From contig NZ_JAATEN010000014.1 of the NCBI RefSeq assembly GCF_012034935.1, forward strand, positions 98,697-162,696: a stretch of 64,000 bases of DNA, read 5' to 3'. Below the pieces are notes generated by a model. That model made no database searches and had not been told where the DNA came from. It was given only the letters and a program-made list of their open reading frames with translations. The stretch is from Streptomyces zingiberis. Its GTDB lineage: Bacteria > Actinomycetota > Actinomycetes > Streptomycetales > Streptomycetaceae. A program made the position numbers and the translations under genes. Every line of letters begins with the position of its first letter. The first letter of the stretch is position 1. Shown one piece after another: positions 31,236 to 40,935 of the stretch.

Positions 31236-32396
31236 ATGTTGCTCGCATACATTCCCAGCCCCTCGACCGGCGTGATCGAACTCGGCCCGGTCCCCCTGCG
31301 CGGCTACGCGTTCGCCATTCTCCTCGGCGTCTTCGTCGGCGTCTGGATCGGAGGCCGGCGCTGGGTCGCCCGCGGCGGCCTGCCCGGCACGGTGGCGGAC
31401 ATCGCCGTCTGGGCCGTGCCGTTCGGACTGGTCGGCGGCCGCCTCTACCACGTCTGCACCACCTACGAGCCGTACTTCGGCGAGAACGGCAACTGGGTCG
31501 ACGCCTTCAAGATCTGGGAGGGCGGCCTCGGTATCTGGGGCGCCATCGCCCTCGGCGGGGTCGGCGCCTGGATCGGCGCCCGCCGGCGCGGTGTGCCGCT
31601 CCCGGCGTACGCGGACGCCATCGCGCCCGGTATCGCGATCGCCCAGGCCCTGGGCCGCTGGGGCAACTGGTTCAACCAGGAGCTCTACGGCAGGCCCACC
31701 GATCTGCCCTGGGCGCTCCACATCGACAAGGGAGGGGTGAACGGCTACTTCCACCCCACTTTCCTCTACGAGTCGCTGTGGTGCGTGGCCGTCGCGCTCC
31801 TCGTCATCTGGGCGGACCGCCGTTTCACCCTCGGTCACGGGCGGGCCTTCGCGCTCTACGTCGCCGCCTACACCGTGGGCCGCGGCTGGATCGAGTACCT
31901 CCGGATCGACGAGGCGCACCACATCCTGGGCCTGCGCCTCAACGTGTGGACCTCGGTGATCGTCTTCCTCGGGGCGGTCGCCTACATGATCGTCTCCTCC
32001 CGGCTGCGGCCCGGGCGGGAGGCCGTGGTGGAACCGGCTGCCGAGCAGGCACGGGCGGCTGAGGCCGCCGAAACCGCCGAAACTGCCGAGAACGCCGAAA
32101 CTGCCGAGAACGCCGAGAACGCCGAGACCGCCGAGAACGCGGACGCCGCTGAGGCCGCCGGCACCACGGAGGCCGGTGGGAGCGACGGGAAGCCGGAGGC
32201 CCCGGCCGCCGCGCGGGACGCCGGACGCGCCGGGAGCACCGCGGAAGCCGGGGACACGGAGTCCGCCGGCGCCGCCGGGGCCGCCACGGAGGACACTCCG
32301 GAGGCGGCGGACGGTGCGGCCGGCGGTGCGGAGCCCGGAACGCCGGGCTCCGGCGGCGCGGCCGGTTCCGGCGCGAGCGCCCCGAAGAAGGTCTGA
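31236..32396 (+). CDS. lgt: phosphatidylglycerol-prolipoprotein diacylglyceryl transferase
   Basis: A 386-residue membrane enzyme attaching diacylglycerol to the lipobox cysteine of prolipoproteins. Seven hydrophobic segments; signature motifs R-G-Y-A-F, G-G-R-L-Y-H-V, and the Lgt signature G-R-W-G-N-W-F-N-Q-E-L-Y-G, then H-P-T-F-L-Y-E-S. The catalytic domain ends at about residue 265. The remaining ~120 residues are an Ala/Glu-rich tail with repeating A-E-T-A-E-N units, much longer than in E. coli Lgt. ATG 31236; TAGCGT 10 nt upstream is a possible -10. Confidence 0.96.
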   Translation: MLLAYIPSPSTGVIELGPVPLRGYAFAILLGVFVGVWIGGRRWVARGGLPGTVADIAVWAVPFGLVGGRLYHVCTTYEPYFGENGNWVDAFKIWEGGLGIWGAIALGGVGAWIGARRRGVPLPAYADAIAPGIAIAQALGRWGNWFNQELYGRPTDLPWALHIDKGGVNGYFHPTFLYESLWCVAVALLVIWADRRFTLGHGRAFALYVAAYTVGRGWIEYLRIDEAHHILGLRLNVWTSVIVFLGAVAYMIVSSRLRPGREAVVEPAAEQARAAEAAETAETAENAETAENAENAETAENADAAEAAGTTEAGGSDGKPEAPAAARDAGRAGSTAEAGDTESAGAAGAATEDTPEAADGAAGGAEPGTPGSGGAAGSGASAPKKV

Positions 32397-32435
32397 GTCC
32401 CACCGGGGCCCGGCACGACGCCGGGCTCCGCCCCC

Positions 32436-32477
32436 CACGGGCCGGTGAACGCGGAGCACCCCGTTCACCGGCCCGTG
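32436..32477. terminator. lgt terminator hairpin, 16-bp stem
   Basis: Perfect 16-bp arms, CACGGGCCGGTGAACG (32436-32451) and its reverse complement (32462-32477), around a 10-nt loop, 39 nt after the lgt stop. No U-tract follows. Confidence 0.75.
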
Positions 32478-32698
32478 CGCGTCGCCACCGGCGCGCCCGC
32501 CCCTGCGCGTGGCCGCCTCCCCGGGCGGTGGTGGTGGGGGACGCCCTCGACCCGGCGCGGTCCCGGGGACCTGCCCTTCGTCGAACGCGCAGGTCAGCGA
32601 GGTAAGTTCGGCCTTCCTTGCTGGCGCGCCCGGTGCGTCCCCGCGTACCGTCGGGGCCCGGGAAGCCACCGGGCCGCCCGCGGAAGGGAGCGCCACCC

Positions 32699-33625
32699 AT
32701 GGCCAGCAGCAACGCCGCCGGGAACCGCACCGACGCGACCGGGCGCGCCGGCGGCCCGCCCGGCGGGGGACCCGCCGCCGAACCCGCCGTGGCCGTCACC
32801 GACGGCGCCGGCCGGCCTTACGCCGACACCCCGCCGGGGCCCACCACCCAGGACCACCCCGCTCTCCCGGCTTCCCCGGCCTCCCCGGCCTCCGGCGGGA
32901 CGGCGCAGGACGCACACCGTCCGCACGAGGCCCACCGGGACAACCACACGCACCGCGACGTCAACGGCGGCTGGCTGCGCCCGGCCGTGTTCGGCGCGAT
33001 GGACGGCCTGGTCTCGAACCTGGCGCTGATCACCGGCGTCGCGGGCGGCGACGTGGCCACCCGGACCATCGTGATCACCGGTCTGGCGGGGCTCGCCGCC
33101 GGCGCCTTCTCGATGGCCGCGGGGGAGTACACGTCGGTCGCCTCGCAGCGCGAGCTGGTCCTGGCCGAGCTGGAGGTCGAGCGGGACGAGATCCGGCGGA
33201 ACCCGCGGGAAGAACAGGAGGAGCTCGCCGCGTTGTACGTGTCGCGCGGGGTGGAGCCGGAGCTGGCCCGCGAGGTCGCCCGGCAGCTCTCCCGCGATCC
33301 CGACCAGGCCCTGGAGATCCACGTCCGCGAGGAGCTGGGGGTGGACCCGGCGGAGCTGCCCTCGCCGGCCGTGGCGGCGGTCTCCTCCTTCGGGGCCTTC
33401 GCGGTGGGCGCCGTGCTGCCCGTGCTGCCGTTCCTGCTGGGGGCGGAGCGGCTGTGGCCGGCGGTGCTGACCGCGCTGGCGGGGCTGTTCCTCTGCGGCG
33501 CGGTGGTGGCGAAGGTCACGGCCCGGTCGTGGTGGTACAGCGGACTGCGCCAGCTGCTGCTGGGCGGCGCCGCCGCGGCCCTCACCTACGGTCTGGGCTC
33601 CGTCCTGGGAACCGCCGTAGGCTAG
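32699..33625 (+). CDS. VIT1/CCC1 family iron/manganese transporter
   Basis: A 308-residue membrane protein of the vacuolar iron transporter family. An extended His-rich N-terminus (H-R-P-H-E-A-H-R-D-N-H-T-H-R-D) precedes the family start, G-A-M-D-G-L-V-S-N-L-A-L-I-T-G-V-A-G. Next come A-G-A-F-S-M-A-A-G-E-Y-T-S-V-A-S-Q and the E-rich cytosolic metal-binding helix region (E-L-E-V-E-R-D-E-I). Three C-terminal hydrophobic segments follow. GGAAGGGAG precedes ATG 32699. The substrate is probably Fe2+ or Mn2+, moved out of the cytosol. Confidence 0.9.
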   Translation: MASSNAAGNRTDATGRAGGPPGGGPAAEPAVAVTDGAGRPYADTPPGPTTQDHPALPASPASPASGGTAQDAHRPHEAHRDNHTHRDVNGGWLRPAVFGAMDGLVSNLALITGVAGGDVATRTIVITGLAGLAAGAFSMAAGEYTSVASQRELVLAELEVERDEIRRNPREEQEELAALYVSRGVEPELAREVARQLSRDPDQALEIHVREELGVDPAELPSPAVAAVSSFGAFAVGAVLPVLPFLLGAERLWPAVLTALAGLFLCGAVVAKVTARSWWYSGLRQLLLGGAAAALTYGLGSVLGTAVG

Positions 33626-34085
33626 TGCCGGGGACGGCGGACCGCTGATCCCCGCGGGTGGTCCCGCGATGCCGGTACCGCCGGGTCGCGCGAGCGGCGC
33701 GGCCGGCTGCGGCGCCCGGGGGCCGGGTGCGCCGGGTGCCGCAGCCGGCCGGTGACGGCCGGTGAGGGTCCCCGGTGGCGGGTCCGGCCACCGCCCGTGA
33801 CCGGTGTTACCTGCTGGTTTCGATCCGCTCGCGGCTGGGCATGAGCGGAAGGCGCTTCTGGGCAGTGTCGCCCTCCAGGCGCCGGCCGGGTGCGGGCCGA
33901 TCCGGCCGTACCGCCTCTCGCGTCACCGCGCTGAGCTGCCGCTGAGCCGATGACGTCCGCATGGTGGAACGACCCTCCCGTCATCCGGGACCGCGTTCAT
34001 CATGTAACCTGCACGAAATTCTGACCGCAGAGGGCCAGCGTCGTCCCTCGGCACTGACACTGCCACGACGACGACGGGAGAGCCG
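33626..34085 (+). other. 460-nt spacer upstream of gltB
   Basis: No gene or RNA gene recognised. The first 300 nt are GC-rich; 33960-34060 is less so and should hold the gltB promoter. TAACCT (34005-34010) is a possible -10 but no matching -35 was found. GGGAG at 34076-34080 is the gltB ribosome binding site. Confidence 0.35.
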
Positions 34086-37000
34086 ATGCGCACGCCGCGC
34101 CCGCTGTCCGAGCACCCCGCGCCCACCGGCGACGGGGCTGCCACCGCCTGGTCGCCCCTGGCCGGGCGCCCCGAGCGGCAGGGGATGTACGACCCCCGCG
34201 ACGAGCACGACGCCTGTGGCGTGGGTTTCGTCGCCACCCTCACCGGTGAGGCGAGCCACGAGCTGGTCGAGCGGGCCCTGACGGTCCTGCGCAACCTGGA
34301 GCACCGCGGGGCCACCGGCTCCGAGCCCGACTCGGGCGACGGCGCCGGGATACTGCTCCAGGTCCCGGACGCCTTCTTCCGCGAGAAGGTCTCCTTCACG
34401 CTCCCCGAGGCCGGCGCCTACGCCGTCGGCATCGCCTTCCTGCCCGCCGGGGACTCCGAGGCCGCCGCCCGGGTCGAGGCCATCGCCGCCGACGAGGGCC
34501 TCACCGTCCTCGGCCGCCGTGAGGTGCCCGTCGCCCCCGAGATGCTCGGCAGCGGAGCGCGGGCCTGCATGCCGGACTTCGTCCAGTTCTTCGTGGCCGA
34601 CGCCGCCGGCCTCCCCGGGGCCGGGGCCACCGGGCTCGCCCTGGACCGCAAGGCGTTCCTGCTGCGCAAGCGGTGCGAGCGCGAGGCCGGGGTCTACTTC
34701 CCCTCGCTCTCCGCGCGGACCGTCGTCTACAAGGGCATGCTCACCACCGGGCAGCTCGAGCCGTTCTTCCCGGACCTCTCCGACCGCTCCTTCGCCACGG
34801 CGATCGCGCTGGTCCACTCCCGGTTCTCCACCAACACCTTCCCGAGCTGGCCGCTCGCCCACCCCTACCGCTTCGTCGCGCACAACGGTGAGATCAACAC
34901 CGTGCAGGGCAACCGCAACTGGATGCGGGCCCGCGAGTCGCAGCTCGCCAGCGACCTGTTCGGGGAGAAGGCGGCCGAGCGGGTCTTCCCCGTGTGCACC
35001 CCCGGCGCCTCCGACTCCGCGACCTTCGACGAGGTGCTGGAGCTGCTCCACCTCGGCGGCCGGTCGCTGCCGCACAGCGTGCTGATGATGATCCCCGAGG
35101 CCTGGGAGAACCACGCCTCGATGGACCCCGCCCGCCGCGCCTTCTACCGGTACCACTCCACGATGATGGAGCCCTGGGACGGCCCGGCCTGCGTCACCTT
35201 CACCGACGGCACCCAGGTCGGCGCCGTTCTCGACCGCAACGGACTGCGCCCGGGCCGCTACTGGGTCACCGACGACGGCCTGGTCGTGCTCTCCTCCGAG
35301 GTCGGCGTCCTCGACATCGACCCCGGCAAGGTCGTCCGCAAGGGCCGCCTCCAGCCCGGCCGGATGTTCCTGGTGGACACCGCCGAGCACCGGATCATCG
35401 AGGACGACGAGATCAAGGCGCAGCTCGCCGAGGAGCAGCCCTACCAGGAGTGGCTGGAGGCCGGCCTGATCGACCTGGCCGACCTGCCCGAACGCGAGCA
35501 CGTGGTGCACACCCACGCCTCCGTCACCCGCCGCCAGCAGACCTTCGGCTACACCGAGGAGGAGCTGCGCGTCCTGCTCGCGCCGATGGCCCGGGCCGGC
35601 GCCGAGCCCATCGGCTCCATGGGCACCGACTCGCCCATCGCCGCGCTCTCCGACCGGCCCCGGCTGGTCTTCGACTACTTCACCCAGCTCTTCGCGCAGG
35701 TCACCAACCCGCCGCTGGACGCCATCCGGGAGGAGCTGGTCACCTCCCTGGGCTCCTCCCTCGGGGCGCAGGGCAACCTGCTGGAGCCCACCGCGGCCTC
35801 CTGCCGCAGCGTCACCCTGCCCTTCCCGGTGATCGACAACGACGAGCTGGCCAAGCTCGTCCACATCAACGCCGACGGTGACCTGCCCGGCTTCCAGTCC
35901 GTCACCCTCTCCGGTCTCTACCGGGTGAGCGGCGGCGGTGAGGCGCTGGCCGCGCGGATCGACGAGATCTGCGCCGAGGCGGAGTCGGCCATCGAGGACG
36001 GCGCCCGGCTGATCGTCCTCTCCGACCGCCACTCCGACGCCGAGCACGCGCCGATCCCGTCGCTGCTGCTCACCTCCGCCGTCCACCACCACCTCATCCG
36101 CACCCGGCAGCGCACCCAGGCGGGGCTGCTCATCGAGGCCGGCGACGTCCGCGAGGTGCACCACGTCGCGCTGCTCATCGGCTACGGAGCGGCGGCCGTC
36201 AACCCGTACCTGGCGATGGAGTCCGTCGAGGACCTGGTCCGCTCGGGCACCTTCCTGCCCGGCGTCGAGGCGTCCACGGCCATCCGGAACCTGATCAAGG
36301 CGCTCGGCAAGGGCGTCCTCAAGGTCATGTCCAAGATGGGCATCTCCACCGTCGCCTCCTACCGGGGCGCGCAGGTCTTCGAGGCCGTCGGCCTGGACGA
36401 GGCGTTCGCCGAGAAGTACTTCCACGGCACCACCACCAAGATCGGCGGCGTCGGTCTGGACGTGATCGCCAAGGAGGTGGCCGCCCGCCACGCCAAGGCC
36501 TACCCGGCCTCCGGCATCGCGCCCGCGCACCGTGCCCTGGAGATCGGCGGCGAGTACCAGTGGCGCCGCGAGGGCGAGCCGCACCTGTTCGACCCGGACA
36601 CGGTCTTCCGCCTCCAGCACTCCACACGCACCCGCCGCTACGACATCTTCAAGGAGTACACCCGGCGCGTCGACGAGCAGTCCGAGCGGCTGATGACGCT
36701 CCGCGGCCTGTTCGGCTTCGACTCCGGCCGGCCGCCGGTCCCCCTGGAGGAGGTCGAGCCCGCCTCGGAGATCGTCAAGCGGTTCTCCACCGGCGCCATG
36801 TCCTACGGCTCCATCTCGCAGGAGGCGCACGAGACCCTCGCCATCGCCATGAACCGGCTCGGCGGGAAGTCCAACACCGGCGAGGGCGGCGAGGACCCGG
36901 AGCGGCTCCACGACCCCGCCCGCCGCTCGGCGATCAAGCAGGTCGCCTCCGGCCGCTTCGGCGTGACCAGCGAGTACCTCGTCAACGCCGACGACATCCA

Positions 37001-38708
37001 GATCAAGATGGCGCAGGGCGCCAAGCCCGGCGAGGGCGGCCAGCTCCCCGGCCCCAAGGTCTACCCGTGGGTGGCGAGGACCCGGCACTCCACGCCGGGC
37101 GTGGGCCTGATCTCCCCGCCGCCGCACCACGACATCTACTCGATCGAGGACCTCGCCCAGCTCATCCACGACCTGAAGAACGCCAACCCCAGGGCGCGGA
37201 TCCACGTCAAGCTGGTCTCCGAGGTCGGCGTCGGCACCGTCGCCGCGGGTGTCTCCAAGGCGCACGCCGACGTGGTGCTGATCTCCGGCCACGACGGCGG
37301 CACCGGCGCCTCGCCGCTCACCTCCCTCAAGCACGCGGGCGGCCCCTGGGAGCTGGGCCTGGCCGAGACCCAGCAGACGCTGCTGCTCAACGGGTTGCGC
37401 GACCGGATCGTCGTGCAGACCGACGGCCAGCTCAAGACCGGCCGCGACGTGGTGATCGCCGCCCTCCTCGGCGCCGAGGAGTTCGGCTTCGCCACCGCGC
37501 CGCTGGTGGTCTCCGGCTGCGTCATGATGCGCGTCTGCCACCTGGACACCTGCCCGGTCGGCATCGCCACCCAGAACCCGGTGCTGCGCGAGCGGTACAC
37601 CGGCCAGGCCGACCACGTCGTCAACTTCTTCGAGTTCATCGCCGAGGAGGTCCGCGAACTCCTCGCCGAACTCGGCTTCCGCACCCTCCAGGAGGCCGTC
37701 GGCCACGCCGAGCTGCTGGACACCGGACGGGCCGTCGAGCACTGGAAGGCCCAGGGCCTGGACCTGGCGCCGCTGCTGCACGTCCCCGAGCTGCCGCCGG
37801 GCGCGGTGCGCCACCAGGCGGCCGCGCAGGACCACGGGCTGGGCAAGGCGCTCGACAACGAGCTGATCAAGCTCGCGGCCGACGCGCTGGGCGCGGAGCG
37901 GCCGGAGGACGCCCGGCCGGTCCGGGCGCAGCTCGCGATCCGCAACATCAACCGCACCGTGGGCACCATGCTCGGCCACGAGGTGACCCGCCGCTTCGGC
38001 GGCGCCGGCCTCCCCGACGACACCGTGGACATCACCTTCACCGGCTCCGCGGGCCAGTCCTTCGGCGCCTTCCTGCCGCGCGGTGTCACCCTGCGGCTGG
38101 AGGGCGACGCCAACGACTACGTCGGCAAGGGCCTCTCCGGCGGGCGGGTCGTCGTCCGCCCGGACCGGGGCGCCGACCACCTCGCCGAGTTCTCCACCAT
38201 CGCCGGCAACACCATCGCCTACGGCGCGACCGGCGGTGAGATCTTCCTCCGCGGCCGGGTCGGGGAACGCTTCTGCGTCCGCAACTCCGGCGCCACGGTG
38301 GTCTCGGAGGGCGTCGGCGACCACGGCTGCGAGTACATGACCGGTGGCCGGGCCGTGGTGCTCGGCCCGACCGGGCGGAACTTCGCGGCCGGCATGTCCG
38401 GCGGTGTCGCCTACGTCATCGACCTCGACCCCGACGACGTCAACCCGGAGCTGGTGCCCGCCGTCGAGGAACTCGACGCCGACGACACGCGGTGGCTGCA
38501 CGACGCCGTGCGGCGCCACCGGGACGAGACCGGATCGACCGTCGCGCAGGCACTGCTCGACGACTGGGGAACCGCCCTGCGCCGCTTCACCAAGGTGTTC
38601 CCCGCCACCTACAAGGCCGTGCTCGCCGCCAAGGACGCCGCCGAGCGAGCGGGACTCACCGAGTCCGAGACCCACGAGAAGATGATGGAGGCGGCGACCC
38701 ATGGCTGA
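34086..38708 (+). CDS. gltB: glutamate synthase (NADPH) large subunit
   Basis: A 1540-residue GOGAT alpha subunit making two glutamates from glutamine and 2-oxoglutarate. The class II amidotransferase nucleophile is Cys44 (H-D-A-C-G-V-G-F), so a 43-residue propeptide must be removed, as in other GltB. The FMN barrel has G-A-M-S-Y-G-S-I-S and G-E-G-G-E-D, with the 3Fe-4S cluster cysteines in C-V-M-M-R-V-C-H-L-D-T-C-P-V-G. The C-terminal GXGXG beta-helix domain carries G-N-T-I-A-Y-G-A-T-G-G repeats. It overlaps gltD by 8 nt. Confidence 0.97.
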   Translation: MRTPRPLSEHPAPTGDGAATAWSPLAGRPERQGMYDPRDEHDACGVGFVATLTGEASHELVERALTVLRNLEHRGATGSEPDSGDGAGILLQVPDAFFREKVSFTLPEAGAYAVGIAFLPAGDSEAAARVEAIAADEGLTVLGRREVPVAPEMLGSGARACMPDFVQFFVADAAGLPGAGATGLALDRKAFLLRKRCEREAGVYFPSLSARTVVYKGMLTTGQLEPFFPDLSDRSFATAIALVHSRFSTNTFPSWPLAHPYRFVAHNGEINTVQGNRNWMRARESQLASDLFGEKAAERVFPVCTPGASDSATFDEVLELLHLGGRSLPHSVLMMIPEAWENHASMDPARRAFYRYHSTMMEPWDGPACVTFTDGTQVGAVLDRNGLRPGRYWVTDDGLVVLSSEVGVLDIDPGKVVRKGRLQPGRMFLVDTAEHRIIEDDEIKAQLAEEQPYQEWLEAGLIDLADLPEREHVVHTHASVTRRQQTFGYTEEELRVLLAPMARAGAEPIGSMGTDSPIAALSDRPRLVFDYFTQLFAQVTNPPLDAIREELVTSLGSSLGAQGNLLEPTAASCRSVTLPFPVIDNDELAKLVHINADGDLPGFQSVTLSGLYRVSGGGEALAARIDEICAEAESAIEDGARLIVLSDRHSDAEHAPIPSLLLTSAVHHHLIRTRQRTQAGLLIEAGDVREVHHVALLIGYGAAAVNPYLAMESVEDLVRSGTFLPGVEASTAIRNLIKALGKGVLKVMSKMGISTVASYRGAQVFEAVGLDEAFAEKYFHGTTTKIGGVGLDVIAKEVAARHAKAYPASGIAPAHRALEIGGEYQWRREGEPHLFDPDTVFRLQHSTRTRRYDIFKEYTRRVDEQSERLMTLRGLFGFDSGRPPVPLEEVEPASEIVKRFSTGAMSYGSISQEAHETLAIAMNRLGGKSNTGEGGEDPERLHDPARRSAIKQVASGRFGVTSEYLVNADDIQIKMAQGAKPGEGGQLPGPKVYPWVARTRHSTPGVGLISPPPHHDIYSIEDLAQLIHDLKNANPRARIHVKLVSEVGVGTVAAGVSKAHADVVLISGHDGGTGASPLTSLKHAGGPWELGLAETQQTLLLNGLRDRIVVQTDGQLKTGRDVVIAALLGAEEFGFATAPLVVSGCVMMRVCHLDTCPVGIATQNPVLRERYTGQADHVVNFFEFIAEEVRELLAELGFRTLQEAVGHAELLDTGRAVEHWKAQGLDLAPLLHVPELPPGAVRHQAAAQDHGLGKALDNELIKLAADALGAERPEDARPVRAQLAIRNINRTVGTMLGHEVTRRFGGAGLPDDTVDITFTGSAGQSFGAFLPRGVTLRLEGDANDYVGKGLSGGRVVVRPDRGADHLAEFSTIAGNTIAYGATGGEIFLRGRVGERFCVRNSGATVVSEGVGDHGCEYMTGGRAVVLGPTGRNFAAGMSGGVAYVIDLDPDDVNPELVPAVEELDADDTRWLHDAVRRHRDETGSTVAQALLDDWGTALRRFTKVFPATYKAVLAAKDAAERAGLTESETHEKMMEAATHG

Positions 38709-40161
38709 CCCCAAGGGCTTTCTCACCACGGACCGCGAAGTGGCGCCGACCCGCCCCGTCGGCGAGCGCGTCAAGGACTGGAACGAGGTCTACGTCCCCG
38801 GCGCCCTGCTGCCGATCATCTCCAAGCAGGCCGGCCGGTGCATGGACTGCGGCATCCCGTTCTGTCACACCGGCTGTCCGCTGGGGAACCTCATCCCCGA
38901 GTGGAACGACTACGCCTACCGGGAGGACTGGACGGCGGCCGGTGAGCGGCTGCACGCCACCAACAACTTCCCCGAGTTCACCGGGCGGCTCTGCCCCGCC
39001 CCGTGCGAGTCGGCGTGCGTGCTCGGCATCAGCCAGCCGGCGGTGACCATCAAGAACGTCGAGGTCTCCATCATCGACAAGGCCTGGGAGCGGGGTGACG
39101 TCACCCCGCAGCCGCCCGAGCGGCTGTCCGGGAAGACCGTCGCCGTGATCGGCTCCGGCCCCGCGGGCCTGGCCGCCGCCCAGCAGCTCACCCGGGCCGG
39201 CCACACCGTCGCGGTGTACGAGCGGGCCGACCGCATCGGCGGCCTGCTGCGCTACGGCATCCCCGAGTTCAAGATGGAGAAGCGCCACATCAACCGCCGC
39301 ATCGAGCAGATGCGAGCGGAGGGCACCAAGTTCCGCACCGAGACGGAGATCGGCCGGGACATCGACGCCGCCAAGCTGCGCAAGCGGCACGACGCGGTGG
39401 TGATCGCCGTCGGCGCCACCACCGCCCGCGATCTGCCCGTGCCCGGGCGGGAACTGAACGGCGTCCACCAGGCGATGGAGTACCTGCCGCTCGCCAACAA
39501 GGTGCAGGAGGGCGACCTCACCGTCGCCCCGATCTCCGCGGAGGGCAAGCACGTCGTCGTCATCGGCGGCGGCGACACCGGCGCGGACTGCGTCGGCACC
39601 GCCCACCGGCAGGGCGCGCTCTCCGTCACCCAGCTGGAGATCATGCCGCGGCCGGGCGAGGAGCGCGCGCCGCACCAGCCCTGGCCGACGTTCCCGATGC
39701 TCTACAAGGTCACCTCCGCGCACGAGGAGGGCGGGGAACGGATCTACTCCGTCTCCACCACCCACTTCGAGGGCGACGAGGACGGCAACGTCCAGGCGCT
39801 GCACCTGATCGAGGTCGAGTTCAAGGACGGCAAGCTCGAGCAGAAGGCCGGCACCGAGCGGCGCATCCCCGCCCAGCTCGTCACCCTCGCCATGGGCTTC
39901 ACCGGCACCGACCGGGAGAACGGCCTGGTCGAGCAGTTCGGCCTGGAGCTCGACGAGCGCGGCAACATCGCCCGCGACGAGGAGTACGCCACCAACGTGG
40001 ACGGGGTCTTCGTCGCCGGTGACGCCGGGCGCGGCCAGTCGCTCATCGTCTGGGCCATCGCCGAGGGCCGCTCCGCGGCGCGCGGTGTGGACCGCTACCT
40101 CACCGGGCGCAGCGCGCTGCCCGCGCCGGTCCGGCCGACGGACCGGGCGATGGCGGTCTGA
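38701..40161 (+). CDS. gltD: glutamate synthase small subunit
   Basis: A 486-residue FAD protein passing NADPH electrons to GltB. The N-terminal 4Fe-4S ligands are in C-M-D-C-G-I-P-F-C-H-T-G-C-P and C-P-A-P-C-E-S-A-C. The FAD motif is G-S-G-P-A-G-L-A-A-A-Q-Q-L and the NADPH motif is G-G-G-D-T-G-A-D-C. The C-terminal D-G-V-F-V-A-G-D-A-G-R-G-Q-S-L-I-V-W-A completes the oxidoreductase fold. ATG 38701 lies inside the gltB end, giving translational coupling. Confidence 0.97.
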   Translation: MADPKGFLTTDREVAPTRPVGERVKDWNEVYVPGALLPIISKQAGRCMDCGIPFCHTGCPLGNLIPEWNDYAYREDWTAAGERLHATNNFPEFTGRLCPAPCESACVLGISQPAVTIKNVEVSIIDKAWERGDVTPQPPERLSGKTVAVIGSGPAGLAAAQQLTRAGHTVAVYERADRIGGLLRYGIPEFKMEKRHINRRIEQMRAEGTKFRTETEIGRDIDAAKLRKRHDAVVIAVGATTARDLPVPGRELNGVHQAMEYLPLANKVQEGDLTVAPISAEGKHVVVIGGGDTGADCVGTAHRQGALSVTQLEIMPRPGEERAPHQPWPTFPMLYKVTSAHEEGGERIYSVSTTHFEGDEDGNVQALHLIEVEFKDGKLEQKAGTERRIPAQLVTLAMGFTGTDRENGLVEQFGLELDERGNIARDEEYATNVDGVFVAGDAGRGQSLIVWAIAEGRSAARGVDRYLTGRSALPAPVRPTDRAMAV

Positions 40162-40186
40162 TCCGGCGGCCCGTGGGCACGTAAGG

Positions 40187-40230
40187 CGCGGCGCCCGTTC
40201 CTCCCCCGGAGGGGAGGGGCGGGCGCCGCG
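40187..40230. terminator. gltBD terminator hairpin
   Basis: Perfect 11-bp arms CGCGGCGCCCG (40187-40197) and CGGGCGCCGCG (40220-40230), continued inside by CTCCCC/GGGGAG with G-T wobble between, closing on a CGGA tetraloop. It lies 26 nt after the gltD stop. Confidence 0.8.
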
Positions 40231-40935
40231 GTGTGTGCGGGTGCCGCCGGTGGCGCGCCCCGCCCCGGGGGGTCGGTGCCGCCGCCGGGAATTACGGCGC
40301 GAACGGGCCGGTGGGCGCGGTGGGGAACGGGCCGGTGGGCGCGGTGCCCCGGGCGTCACCCGGGCGGATCGCCCCGGTCGCGGAGCCCGGGCGGGGCTGG
40401 TAGATGTCGGAGGGTCACCGCCGACCACCCACCGCGGCCTGCTGGGGCGGCCACGGTGGGTGGTCATGTCCCGGCGCCGTGCGCCCTCCTCTCCCGTGTC
40501 CGCCGGCGCCACCGGGGGCGGAGCCACCGGCGCGCTCCGACGCCGATCCGCCGGTGCCCCGGACGGTGGGAACCCTCCCCGTGGCGCCCCTCCCGGACGG
40601 AAGCGGACGACGGCCCGCCCGCTCGGCGCGCGGGACGGCGGGCCCGTGCCCGCCTCCGGGACGGACCCCCGGCCGCGTCCCGCCGCTCCCGCCCCCGGGT
40701 GGTGGCACCCGGTCGGCGCACTCCTGTGGCGGGCCGGACCGGCCCGGGATATCTCTCGGAGGGTGACCGCACGGGCACGTGAGGTGCCCGTACCGGTGCC
40801 GGGGCCCGCCGGTCCGGCGACGCCCCCGGACGCCCCCGGACGCCCCCGGGCCCTCCGGGTCCGGAGCCGACCGCGAGCCCACTGAGAGCCCACCGAGAGC
40901 CCACTGAGCCCTCTTGAGGTAAGGAAGACCCCCAC
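40231..40935 (+). repeat. 705-nt repeat-rich spacer before the secreted beta-helix gene
   Basis: No gene recognised. Structure seen: a perfect 22-bp direct repeat (40301-40322 and 40325-40346); TCGGAGGGTSACCGC twice (40407-40421 and 40756-40770); a hairpin with perfect 12-bp arms (40423-40434/40454-40465) right after the first of these; three tandem copies of CGCCCCCGGA (40821-40850, last base varies); and an 11-bp GAGCCCACTGA repeat in three copies (40875-40907) just before the next gene. Confidence 0.65.

Noticed and set aside
33981..38774. 1597-residue open frame antisense to gltB
   Set aside because: GC-bias shadow: the plus strand encodes a complete, motif-rich GltB. The antisense translation is low-complexity Gly/Val/Asp with no recognisable domain.
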